In this document: piece after piece, positions 7,393 through 17,600 of the stretch
How the letters are laid out: every line of letters starts with the position of its first letter
Numbering within the stretch: the first letter of the stretch is position 1
Origin: CAYLLN01 sp036496265
GTDB taxonomy: Bacteria; Planctomycetota; Planctomycetia; Pirellulales; Pirellulaceae
Reading direction: 5' to 3'
Assembly (NCBI GenBank): GCA_036496265.1
Contig: DASXLL010000295.1
Coordinates: forward strand, 1 to 28,476
Length of the DNA stretch: 28,476 bases
The notes under the pieces: model-generated
What the model was told of the DNA's origin: nothing
Database searches by the model: none
What the model saw: only the letters and a program-made list of their open reading frames with translations
Program-made: the position numbers and the translations under genes

Positions 7393-8736
7393 ATGCATAA
7401 ACCAGAAGTCAGAATTCAGAAGTCAAAAGTCAGCGGCCGACGGCCCGCCGTCATTGGTCATGGGTCATTGGTCATTGGTCATTCGCCTCTGTCCCCTGTC
7501 CCCTGTCCCCTGTCCCCTCGCCGCCTCCGGCGAGCCTTCACGCTTACCGAGCTCATGATCGTCATCACGATCATGGGCATCCTCGCCGGCCTCGGCTTCT
7601 CCGCCTTCAACGGCACGATGAACCTTTCCCGCGCGCAGCGCACCGGCTCCATCATTAACAAGATCGACCAGCTAATCGGCGAGCGCTGGGAAGGCTATCG
7701 CACCCGCGCCGTGCCCGTGAAGGTTCCGGTCGGCGTCTCCTCTCGCATCGCCGCTATCATCCGCCTCAATGCCATTCGCGATCTGATGCGCTTGGAACTT
7801 CCGGACCGCAAGTGGGATGTGATCGATCCGCCGTGCGACTGGTGCCCAGCTTATACGGATTATCGAACCGGCGCCAGCATTGATCCATCGCCGGTCTCGA
7901 CAACAACTCAAATGATCTCGCCGTCGCTCCGCAACAGCTACGTCCGCCGCGCCTGGCGAGCAACCCATCCCAGCGCCTCTACGTTTCCTGCTTTCAGCAT
8001 TATGCTCTCGGACCTCATCAGCGTCTGGACGCCGGACTATCAAGGGTCCGAATGCCTCTACTTGATCCTTTCCACGATGCGCGACGGCGACAAAAGCGCC
8101 CTTGACTACTTCGATAGCACCGAAATCGGCGACACCGACGGCGACGGAATGCCGGAAATCCTCGACGGCTGGGGAACGCCCATCACTTTTATCCGCTGGC
8201 CCGCTGGCTACGCCGAGCAAGTCGGCAAGGACAGCGCCTGGGGTTTCATGACGGTCGATGACGACGGCAACGGCACGGTCGATGACCTCTGGGAAGCCGG
8301 CTGGCTGGGCAGCGACGACAACATGCCCATTCCCGGCACGCAGATCGGCCCCGTACCAAGCCTTCAGACCAGGAACTACTTCAAAGCACCCGATCCCTTC
8401 GATCCGGTCAAAGTACAAAGCACGATTTTCTCGGCCTACACGCCCGGCTATGCCCTCTTCCCCCTCATCGTCTCCGCCGGGCCCAACAAAAGCCTCGACA
8501 TCGTAACCGACACTCCAGCCGGGTATCACTACAGCGCGACGACTCTCACCAACAACTTATTCTGCAACCCCTATGTGCTGATCACCGTCCCGCTTGGCAT
8601 CGCTCAATCGCCTACCGCAGTCGCGATCGGCACACCCGCCGATGTCGATTCGCCCGGCTCTCCCGGCATTCCCGACGGCCAGGCCGACTACACCGACAAC
8701 ATCAGCAACCACTCGCTGCGGAGCCAAGAATCATGA
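7393..8736 (+). CDS. Second GspG-like pseudopilin with repeat-encoded long leader
   Basis: This 447-aa prepilin-like protein starts at ATG 7393 with AGGGG about seven bases upstream; a GTG at 7366 gives a longer but less likely form. The leader is unusually long at 48 residues and is encoded mostly by heptamer arrays. It ends in RRLRRA^FTLTELMIVITIMGILAG, with Ala at -1 and Glu at +5. The body contains two acidic calcium-binding-like loops, D247-T-D-G-D-G-M-P-E255 and D289-D-D-G-N-G-T-V-D297. Near the C-terminus IVSAGPNKSLD and DNISNHS echo the end of the preceding GspG-like protein, so it is probably a diverged relative of it. It overlaps the next gene by four bases (ATGA), indicating translational coupling. 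Confidence 0.85.
   Translation: MHKPEVRIQKSKVSGRRPAVIGHGSLVIGHSPLSPVPCPLSPRRLRRAFTLTELMIVITIMGILAGLGFSAFNGTMNLSRAQRTGSIINKIDQLIGERWEGYRTRAVPVKVPVGVSSRIAAIIRLNAIRDLMRLELPDRKWDVIDPPCDWCPAYTDYRTGASIDPSPVSTTTQMISPSLRNSYVRRAWRATHPSASTFPAFSIMLSDLISVWTPDYQGSECLYLILSTMRDGDKSALDYFDSTEIGDTDGDGMPEILDGWGTPITFIRWPAGYAEQVGKDSAWGFMTVDDDGNGTVDDLWEAGWLGSDDNMPIPGTQIGPVPSLQTRNYFKAPDPFDPVKVQSTIFSAYTPGYALFPLIVSAGPNKSLDIVTDTPAGYHYSATTLTNNLFCNPYVLITVPLGIAQSPTAVAIGTPADVDSPGSPGIPDGQADYTDNISNHSLRSQES
7404..7533. repeat. Three heptamer arrays plus GC hairpin inside a prepilin leader
   Basis: Within the first 48 codons there are AGAAGTC-type units (7404-7431), TCATTGG-type units (7451-7485, five units) and four perfect GTCCCCT units (7491-7518). 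These are followed by the perfect hairpin TCGCCG/CGGCGA (7518-7533), which encodes the Arg-rich residues just before the cleavage site. Confidence 0.85.
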
Positions 8737-10112
8737 CGCCGCTCATTCAGCGGCCTCATTGCCGCGGACGCTCAACAACTTGGAACTTGCAACTTGCAAC
8801 TTGTAACTTCCGCCGCAGGCGGGCCTATACACTGGCCGAAATGCTGATCGTCATGACGATCATGCTCATGCTCGTCGTCGTCGCGCTGCCAGCCGTCAAG
8901 CGCGTCATGGAAGACGGCAACGTTCGCGAAGCCTCCCGCCAGCTCAATGCCTATTTCGCCATGGCCAAGGCCCGCGCCCTCCAAACCGGCCGCCCCTGCG
9001 GTGTCCAGATGGTTTGCGAGCCCGTCGCCGGCAATCCCGATCCCACAGCCGCGTCCGGAATCATTCCCCACTGGCCCACGCGGCAAGTCACCAAGTTCTA
9101 CCTCGCCGAAGTCCCCCCGCCCTATTCCGGCGGCACAATCGGCGCCCGCGGCCGCATTCAGCAGCATGCTTCGATTTCGACCACTCCACCGACTTGCTGT
9201 TTCTATCCACTCACTGCTACAGGAGCCATCGACACCAGCGAAGTCGCCATTCTGCAATCGCTCATCGCCCCTGGCGAAACATTTTTGATTCGCTTTGATC
9301 TGAAAGGCGCCTGGTACGTTCTTCAATATGTTGCGCCGGCGCCCAGTGTGGCCGCCGAGTTCGTCTATCAGGCGCCGAACGCAACGCCGCCAATTCTCGG
9401 CCTTACCAGCGTCGGCTTGCCGTCACCGATACCGCCCGGTCTCAGCTTGGCAGCAGGTCTTATCCCGGGCTACACCTACCAAATCATCCGCCTCCCCCGC
9501 CGCATCGGCAGTCCGCTTGAGCTTACTACCGGCACCGCCATCGACATCGCCTATTCCGGCATCGGCCCCACCGATCAACCTTCCAGCAACCTGCTGTGGG
9601 GCATGTATCCCAATGCGAGTGGCTTGGCCAGCCCGCCCGCCCCGGCCGGCTTGTTCCCCATGACGACCACGTCCCCCGGCCGCCCCGCGGTGCTCGAAAA
9701 TCTCACCGTCATGTTCACTCCCGGCGGCGGCATCGACAGCGTCTATCTCAACAACTACTCCTTCATGCCATCGACCACCGTCCATTTCCTCATCGGCCGC
9801 GGCGACAAGCTCAACAGTCCCTTCGCCTCCAGCTCGACCACGCCCACCGGCTTAACCCTCTTCGATCCCACTCTCTCAAACCTCGCCGACCCCAATTCCC
9901 TCTGGGTCTCCGTCTCGCGCTCCACCGGAAATGTCGTCACCAGCGACAATCTCCCTCCGCCCATCAGCGCCGCCAGCGGCACGAGCGCCATCCTCTATAG
10001 CGGCGGAACGCAGCAGCAAACCATCAAACCCAATCAGCCCAGCGGGCAAGTCACCTACCTCGCCCTCTGCCGCCAGCTCGCCACCAACCGCGAACAAGTC
10101 CGGGGCCAATAA
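8733..10112 (+). CDS. GspH/FimT-like minor pseudopilin
   Basis: This 459-aa prepilin-like protein starts at ATG 8733, overlapping the upstream stop, with GGAG (8720-8723) in the upstream gene as a possible ribosome binding site. The 31-residue leader is partly repeat-encoded and ends FRRRRA^YTLAEMLIVMTIMLMLVVVALPAV (Ala at -1, Glu at +5). The next segment, REASRQLNAYFAMAKARALQTGRPCGVQM, is the typical GspH/FimT helix and first strand. The rest is a long Pro/Ser/Thr/Gly-rich region with no domain I recognise. It is about three times the length of proteobacterial GspH. It probably belongs to the tip of the pseudopilus. The exact GspH assignment rests on the N-terminal helix only. Confidence 0.82.
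   Translation: MTPLIQRPHCRGRSTTWNLQLATCNFRRRRAYTLAEMLIVMTIMLMLVVVALPAVKRVMEDGNVREASRQLNAYFAMAKARALQTGRPCGVQMVCEPVAGNPDPTAASGIIPHWPTRQVTKFYLAEVPPPYSGGTIGARGRIQQHASISTTPPTCCFYPLTATGAIDTSEVAILQSLIAPGETFLIRFDLKGAWYVLQYVAPAPSVAAEFVYQAPNATPPILGLTSVGLPSPIPPGLSLAAGLIPGYTYQIIRLPRRIGSPLELTTGTAIDIAYSGIGPTDQPSSNLLWGMYPNASGLASPPAPAGLFPMTTTSPGRPAVLENLTVMFTPGGGIDSVYLNNYSFMPSTTVHFLIGRGDKLNSPFASSSTTPTGLTLFDPTLSNLADPNSLWVSVSRSTGNVVTSDNLPPPISAASGTSAILYSGGTQQQTIKPNQPSGQVTYLALCRQLATNREQVRGQ
8777..8822. repeat. Five AACTTGN heptamers and a GC hairpin in a prepilin leader
   Basis: The units are AACTTGG, AACTTGC, AACTTGC, AACTTGT, AACTTCC (8777-8811). They overlap the hairpin CCGCC-GCA-GGCGG (8810-8822), which encodes Arg residues directly before the processing site. 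The array lies wholly in coding sequence. Confidence 0.87.
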
Positions 10113-10114
10113 TC

Positions 10115-11515
10115 GTGACCTTCAGCCTTCAGCCTTCAGCCTCCAGTCTTCGTCGCCGCCGCGGTGTCACCATCATCGAGGTTCTCTTCGCGATCATGAT
10201 CACCAGCGTCGGCCTGCTCGGCGCAATCGCCCTCTTCCCGGTCGCCAGCACTCAGGCCCGCCGCGCCCGCCTCAACGACATGGTCGGCAACGCCGGCCGC
10301 TCCGCCTTCCACGATTTCGACACCCGCGGCATGCGCCGCCCCGACCGCTGGCTCGCCTGGGATCAAATCAACAGCCAGTTCGTCTCGGCGCTCAGCGTCA
10401 GCAACCTCCAAGCGGCTGAATCCTATTGCATCGACCCCCGCATGATCGCCGCCCATACTACCACGACCGCTGTGAATGGCTCGCCGAAGCAATTCATGAC
10501 CGGCAGATCGTGTCCGAGCGTCGACTATCCATCTGGGTTGCCGGGTGGCCAGTGTGTGCAAACCTTCCCTTACCTCGAACCCTTCGTCGATCAAAACCAA
10601 AACAGCATCTGGCAAAGTGGCGAGGCCACTACCGCCGACCTCAACAACAACGGCATCCACGATCCGGTCCAATATGGACCGTTCTTGGCGAATGCAGCGA
10701 ACACCGGTCCTCCTCCTAACGGCCCTCCCTTCGCCTTCGACTCCTCACTCATGCGCCGCATTACGTTGCGAGCAGCCACCGGCAGCAGCTTTGCCATGAC
10801 CCTCCCCCAGGCCAACGCCATCTTCGAGATCGACGACGACATCTCCTATTTCCGCCCCGACGGCAGCCCGGACTCCAACGGCCACCCCACCGACAAATCC
10901 GACCCCGCCAGGCAGAACGCCACCTTCCTCAGCACCGGCTACGCCAACTCCTGGGGCCGCCGTCAGGCCGACGGAAAAATCACCTGGATCGCCACCATCG
11001 TCCCCGAGTTCGACGTCTCCGGCGTTGCCGAAGACCAATACACCCTCTCGATCGTCATGATCTACGACCGCCCTAACCGCCTCGACGACCTCATCACCAA
11101 TCCAAACCTGGAGCGAGTCGTCAACGGAGTCTGGCAAGGTGGCTCCGGTGCCACCGGCGGCGAAATTTACCTCACTTCCACCAGCTCCGATCAACTCAAA
11201 ATCCGCCCCAACGACTGGATCATGGTCTCCGGCTCTTACGACTACCTGCACACTAACAACGGCAACGGCCCCTACATCACCCGCTTCCAATGGTATCGCG
11301 TCGCCGAATGCGACCCTGAACCCACCGCAAACAGCACCCTATTTGGCGGCAGCGGCGGTTACGAGCTCTACGCCACACTCATGGGCCAGGACTGGAACCT
11401 GAACTTCACGAATCCGCCCAGCTCTTCGGCCGCCAACGTCCGCGTCACCATCGTCGAAGGCGCCTTCGCCGTTTACGAAAAATCCATCCGCCTCGAATAC
11501 GGCAGCTCCTTTTAG
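10115..11515 (+). CDS. GspI/PilV-like minor pseudopilin, GTG start
   Basis: This 466-aa protein starts at GTG 10115, two bases after the preceding stop. The 17-residue leader MTFSLQPSASSLRRRRG precedes VTIIEVLFAIMITSVGLLGAIALFPVAS, with Gly at -1 and Glu at +5. The E-V-L-x-A start followed by GLLGAIALFP is typical of GspI/PilV-type minor pilins. Residues 159-183 carry two consecutive acidic loops (D159-Q-N-Q-N-S and D175-L-N-N-N-G-I-H-D183) resembling calcium-binding repeats. The C-terminal part is unrecognised. It is much longer than proteobacterial GspI, which is about 125 aa. It is probably part of the initiating tip complex with the GspK- and GspJ-like proteins downstream. Confidence 0.84.
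   Translation: MTFSLQPSASSLRRRRGVTIIEVLFAIMITSVGLLGAIALFPVASTQARRARLNDMVGNAGRSAFHDFDTRGMRRPDRWLAWDQINSQFVSALSVSNLQAAESYCIDPRMIAAHTTTTAVNGSPKQFMTGRSCPSVDYPSGLPGGQCVQTFPYLEPFVDQNQNSIWQSGEATTADLNNNGIHDPVQYGPFLANAANTGPPPNGPPFAFDSSLMRRITLRAATGSSFAMTLPQANAIFEIDDDISYFRPDGSPDSNGHPTDKSDPARQNATFLSTGYANSWGRRQADGKITWIATIVPEFDVSGVAEDQYTLSIVMIYDRPNRLDDLITNPNLERVVNGVWQGGSGATGGEIYLTSTSSDQLKIRPNDWIMVSGSYDYLHTNNGNGPYITRFQWYRVAECDPEPTANSTLFGGSGGYELYATLMGQDWNLNFTNPPSSSAANVRVTIVEGAFAVYEKSIRLEYGSSF
10119..10146. repeat. CCTTCAG heptamers immediately after a GTG start codon
   Basis: The units CCTTCAG, CCTTCAG, CCTTCAG, CCTCCAG begin one base after the start codon of the GspI-like gene and encode most of its leader up to the Arg run. 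A related array occurs at 25666-25707 outside coding sequence. Confidence 0.85.
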
Positions 11516-11516
11516 T

Positions 11517-11583
11517 CAGTCGTCATTCGTCACTTGTCATTTGTTATGAGCAACGTTAGCCATCGCACTAATGACCAATGACC
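11517..11583. repeat. Heptamer arrays between the GspI-like and giant GspK-like genes
   Basis: The units CAGTCGT, CATTCGT, CACTTGT, CATTTGT (11517-11544) are followed about 25 bases later by two inverted AATGACC units (11570-11583). The element starts two bases after the upstream stop codon and leaves only about 28 bases before the next start. Confidence 0.75.
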
Positions 11584-11611
11584 ATCCCCGCCCGAACACC
11601 GGGAGAGTCCC

Positions 11612-14600
11612 ATGACCACAAGAATCTCAAATCTCAAATCTCAAATCACAAATCCCGAGTCCCAAGCCCCGAGCCCCGAGCCCCCGAATTTCCGCCGCCC
11701 CCGCCGCCGCTTGTCCCCTGTCCCCTGCCCCCTGTCCCCTCGCGGCTACAGGACGCGAAGGGGCGTAATTTTGCTGCTCGTCATCAGCCTCCTCGCCCTC
11801 TTCGTCCTCCTGGGCGTCAGCTTCTCCCTCATCGCCCTCCAATCGCTCAACGCCTCCAAGCTCGACCTCAAAATCAACCAGGTCGGCGACGGCCCCGACA
11901 CCGAGATGGATATCGTCCTCGGCCAACTCCTCTACGACACCCAATCCCGCACCGTCCTCCAATACCACAGCCTCCTCCGCGACCTCTACGGCTACGACGC
12001 GAACAACATTGTGTTTACGGGCGCCAACGGCCCACAGCAACGCGAGTCGTTCCAAGGAATGCTCGTCAATCCCACAACTCAACAGCCTTTTGGCGTCACC
12101 TTTCCTACCACGGGCGTTTATTCGGGCGGCGGCCAGTTTTACACGTTCAATTTCGCGATTGGGCCCTACCCGATCACTTCCATCACGACGCCCCCAACCT
12201 TCCCCAATGGCAGCGCCGCGCCCATCGTCGATACCAACGGCAATTTGCTGCCTTCGCTAACCGCTTTGTCGCAGATTTCCAACTACTACGCCGGCCGCGT
12301 CATCACCTTCACCAGCGGGATCGCCGCCAATCACAGCGCCCGCATCGTCGCTTACAACCCGATCGCCGGCTTCACGCAGCACCTGCTCAACGCCTCCGCA
12401 AAGTTCACCGATAACAGCACCAGCACCTACTACCCCGCTTATGGCCAAATCACGATCGAAGCCATCGAATCCAAGCTCGCCGGCTCGCTCACCCCGTCTG
12501 TCGGCGACAGCTTCGTCGTCAACGGTGCCCCTTTCAACGGTGCCGGCGCCGGCTTTGACCCGATCACCGCCAACATCGACCAAGTATTGGTGCCAAAAGG
12601 TGCTATCCAGGCGGCAATTGCCGGCGGCAAACCGTTATCGGACTCCAGCATCCTTCCGTCGCTAAACGAATATGTCGCCCTCCTTCCCAACTACGCCTCC
12701 TACGACGCGAATCTGACCGCAGTCGCCTTCGACTTTAATACCAACTTCGACACGACGACGCTCACCAATCCGGAATACGTAAACGGCAATGTTTCGACGC
12801 CCGATGTGCGCAACAATAACTACCCCTTCGGCAACAAAGCTCGTCCATCGAACACGGTCGGCCTGGGCGGCTTCGACGAAAGTTGGGACGCCCCCGACTT
12901 CCAGAACATGTTCCTGGCAATGGTCCCGCCCAAGGCGGCGATCAATCAGTACCCGCTTTCGTCATCGACGCTACCGATCATCCCCTCCTTCCATCGGCCC
13001 GAGCTCATCAACTACTGGGTCAACTACATCATGCAACTCCTGGCGAACGCCGGAATTGTAACGAATCCGACCAGCCCCACGGCCAATGATACTCAGATGA
13101 TGCTCTCGATCCTGGCCTATCCCCTGGGTCCGGACGGGCAGCCTAACACAGCTGACGACCCTGTGCCGGGGCAAGCGGCGCTGTTGATGCGCATCTACAA
13201 CATCATGCACGGCTGCATCATGCGGCCCATGCCCTGGGACCATCCGAAATTCACCGGCAGCAACCCATACACGCCGACGCTCACTGGCCAATTCGATACG
13301 ACGAATCAGTTCACGCTCCTCGCCAACATCATCAATGCACCCGTTCTCGCTAATCCCATAACGACAAGCCCTCCATTCATCCCTACCGCCAACAGCCCCA
13401 TTTGGGACGTCGATAACGACAGCGACGGCGTCCCCGACAGCGTCTGGATCGATCCCGGTCTCCCCGTCATCACCTCGCCCGACGGCCGCCGCTATAAGCG
13501 CCTCGCCGCCATCCTCGTCAAAGACATGGACGGCCTCATCAACGTCAATGCCCACGGCAACCTGCAGCAGACGGCTATTGTCAACGGCACCTATCCTTAC
13601 CTGGCCCGATCGGGACTCGCGCCGAACATGATCGACAACAACAGCAACACGTACCAAACGCTCCCGGTGCCCTCCGGTTCGACATATTCCTACGGGTATG
13701 GCTTGGGAGTAATCGTTTCTGGAGGCGCGGTCCAACATTTTCCCCGCGGCATCGGCTTCGGCCCTGCCGAAGTCGAGTTCTCCAACCTGTTGGGCAACGA
13801 TCTCGGCGCTTATTCCAACTTGCTCTTCTCGCGCTACGTTTCTCAGCGCCAGACGTTCCCCCTCATGTTCCCCAACGGCTCGAAATATACGGCCAGCCCC
13901 GTCCCCGATACGCTCTTCATTGACGACATCAACAACGGAATCGCCAAGACGGGTCTTCCCTTCGCCCGCCCCGGCCTGCCGTACTATCGCGATGCTCTCA
14001 GCGTCGTCAAGCACAATGGCGTCCCCACCGACTACTCCAACAACATCGGAGTGGCTTTCCCCGCGCTCCAGCCCAGCTGGTATGCCAGCCCGCCCGATGT
14101 CTGGGGCCGCGGCGCGGTCCTGCTCGATGTCGGCGGCCAGCCGCTCATGGCTTTCATGGGCCAGGCCAACGAAATGTTCGATTCGCCTTATGAAATGTGC
14201 CTCAGCGGCGAGGAAAACGGCGCCGACAGTCCCTACACCGTCGCCGAGCTCGAAGTCCTCTATCGCTATCACGATGCCGACGCTTCCCAGCTCGCCCGCC
14301 GCCTCTTAAATGCCGCCCGCTACAGCCCCCTCCAGGGCAACAACTACCTCGTCGCCACCAACGGTCAGAACTCCATCGACTTTTCCCACGCCCGCCGCAA
14401 CTCGCTCACCACGCTATCCTCCCACATCCCCGCCCCCGCGATGCGCCCCCCGCAGGAGGTCCGCGTCAACACAAACCTCAACGGCTATTTGCCGATGGGC
14501 AGCACCTCGATCCTCGATCTCTATCGCGCCAAGATCGGGTCAGCCAACACGGGCTACACGCCCACCGCCTTGAACAACGCGGTACAGCAAGTCGCCCCGT

Positions 14601-17600
14601 GGGAGTTCTTCAAGGGCCAAAAACTCGATCTCAACCGCTGGCTCGGCGACGGCGTCGATAACGACCGCGACGGCTATCGCGACGATATCTCCGAATCCTA
14701 TGTCTCCACCGTCAATCTCGGTGTTAATCCGCCTCAAACGACCGAGCTCGCCTTCCGCGGCGATGATCTGCTCGCAAACGGTACTCAAACAGACAACAAC
14801 GGCGACGGCAACATCGATGTTCCCAACATGTCGCTGCCCAAGAATTTTGTCGGATTTTCGCCCGCCTATACCAACGGCTTCGCGCTATATTCCGACGTCG
14901 CCGGTAATCAATACACAGTCAGGACTAGCTATGCGGCCAAGCAACTCTATGCCCGGCATCTGTTCTGCTTGGCCATGCTGCTGCTGCCCGACGACATGAC
15001 TTCGGGCAGCGTTTACAGATTTCAGCCCACAATCGCTTACGACACCGACGCGAGTAATGCGACGCTGTATCCGACCGCCAGCCGGCAACTTATGGTCCGC
15101 CGAATTGCCCAGTGGGCCATCAACTGCGTCGATTTCCGCGATCCCGACTCGGCGATGACTCCGTTCGAGTTCGACTATAGCCCCTTTACGGATGACGACG
15201 GCAACCCGGCCAACGGAACTTGGGATGTCGATGGTTATGTCGGCACCAATCCCGGACCAGATGGCGCTTGGGGCACCGGTGACGACATCACTACTTCGCC
15301 CGACGATACCGGGGCTTTTCGCGGCCTCGTCTGGGGCCTGGAAGCGCCCGACCTGCTGATCTCCGAAACGCTCGCCTTCCACGACCGTGGTCTCAAAGAC
15401 ACCAATCAAGACAACAACAGCAGCGGTCAGGGTGGCACATTTGTGGACCCATCCAAAAACAGCCCCATGAGTCTAACGCCTGACCAGACCCTCGATCAAT
15501 TCCGGATGCCCAAAGGCTCCGCCTTCATCGAGCTCTATTCGCCCCGCGCCACCGCCTGGCCAGGCGAGCCCACGAGCTACAAAACGCCCAGCGGCGGTCT
15601 CAACCTCGCCTATACCAGCCCCGCCGATGGCAGCCCCCTCTGGCGACTTGCCTTCAGCAAGCTGAACGGCACCGCGGCAATTAGCGATCCCAACAATCCG
15701 GCCGTCTTGGCCGTCGGAACAGCCGCCAACACGCAGTACCCCGAAACCGTTCAACCTGAGCTCGTCGTCAACACCGGCTCCGGCTGGTCCGCCAAAATGA
15801 GCCTCCTGGATACCAGCAAAGCGCTCGCCGTTGATCGCTTTGCTTACTTCGTCAATTCCACACTCTCCTCCGATGCCAACAACTCGTTCGTCAACACCAA
15901 CATCAGCGTCGGCGGCACGCTCTCGCTCTTCCCGGGGCAGTATGCCGTCGTTGGTCCCCGCGCGCTCACCTATCTCGGCTCCCAGAATCCTTCCGGCGCA
16001 ACCCCCACACCCCCCGCCGGCAGCCTCTGGGGCGGTAATTCCAATCAGTACATCCAACTCAATCCCAATAACAATATCACGTCGCAATTTGCCAGCCCCG
16101 GCTCGGAATCGCTCGTGATCACAAACACCAGCGGGACGACCACTTCGCGTTCAGCCACCTCCAGCAACACCGACATGCGCCAGCCGCTCGCGATCGTCTG
16201 CGACATGAACAATCCCCTAGTTAGCTTTCGGCAGGGACTGAACGTCAGCGAACCGCTCGCCCTTGGCGCGATCCCTTTTCCCGCTCCCACATCCCCGGCT
16301 GGGGCCGGCATGACTCCTGGTCTTCCCTCCAATGGCGCAACCAATTTAGCCGCCAATGCATATGCCACGCCCGGGGGACGGGTCACCTATCCCGATTTTT
16401 ACGACGATCCTGATGTCCCAACTAAGAAATTCCTCGATGTGCCGCTTGAGGACAGCACCACCCCTAATTATCCGATCTACACGACGGCCGGGGTCGACAT
16501 GCGAAAGGCCGGAACCTACGCCGACTGTTCTACAGTCCTCCTCCAGCGCCTGGCCGATGCCACGCTGCCTTACAATCCGCCATCGCCCGACCCCGCCTAT
16601 AACGTTGCCTATCCGGTGAATCCCTATGTCACCGTCGATTGGGCCTCGCTCGATTTGCACGTCATCAGTGGCGAAGAAGATCCCACGAATAATGTCTATA
16701 GCAGCCAAAGTATCTACTATCCTGGCGGCGTCGCACCTCAATACTACTTCCGCTCCCGCCAGCGCGGTTTTCTCGCCTATAACTCAACCTATAGCCTCAC
16801 CAGCAATCCTTGGCCGCCGCTTACGCTCAATGGAAGTTCGCCGGCCGGCGGTGGTTGGGTGACAAGCCTGATCACCCACACAACTCCCACGTATTTCGGG
16901 CTTAATCTGGCCAACAATAGCAAATCCGTAAGTCCAGCGATCGGCACCGGCGCGACGCCCACGCCATTTTCACCGTTCCCCTACACCTACAACTACACCT
17001 ACAACCTCGATGGCATTTCCTACGACGCTCAAACACTCGGCTCTCTGAACAGCACGATTGACTATCCCGTCGTCAACAATCAGCTCGGCTCTGCCACCAA
17101 TTACTATGGCGAGCCGTTCGTCCCCTTCCCCTGGCTCGCCTGGAACAATCGCCCGTTCTCCAACGCCATGGAGTTGCTCAACGTTCCCGCCAGCGCCCCT
17201 GGCCGCCTCGCGCTCGAAATGACCCCCGACTATCCCATCTTGCCCAACAACTCGATTAGCTCGCCACAAACGATTATCAATCCCTACGGCGATACGATAC
17301 TTCCCGCGCCAACCGCGCCCATTCCTTACCGGTCGCACTGGCCCTTCGGCCACTTGCTCAATTTTTTCCAAACGGCGCAGATCAATGCTCCGTACAACTT
17401 TGTGGCGCCCAATAATGCTCAGACACAGGCGCTTGCTGCGCCTCACTTCTACCGGCTCTTAGACTTTGTCGAAGTCCCCTCTCCCTTCGCCGGTGCCGAG
17501 CGCTGGTACAACCCCACTTACTTCGCCGCATCATCAACACCTCCAATTACCGCCTACGAGGCTCCCTTCAACAAGCTTTCCCGCTTCCGCGATCCCGGCC

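Noticed and set aside
12971..14272. Minus-strand open frame of 433 codons opposite the giant GspK-like gene
   Set aside because: It is a shadow of the plus-strand coding frame, with no ribosome binding site or recognisable domain.
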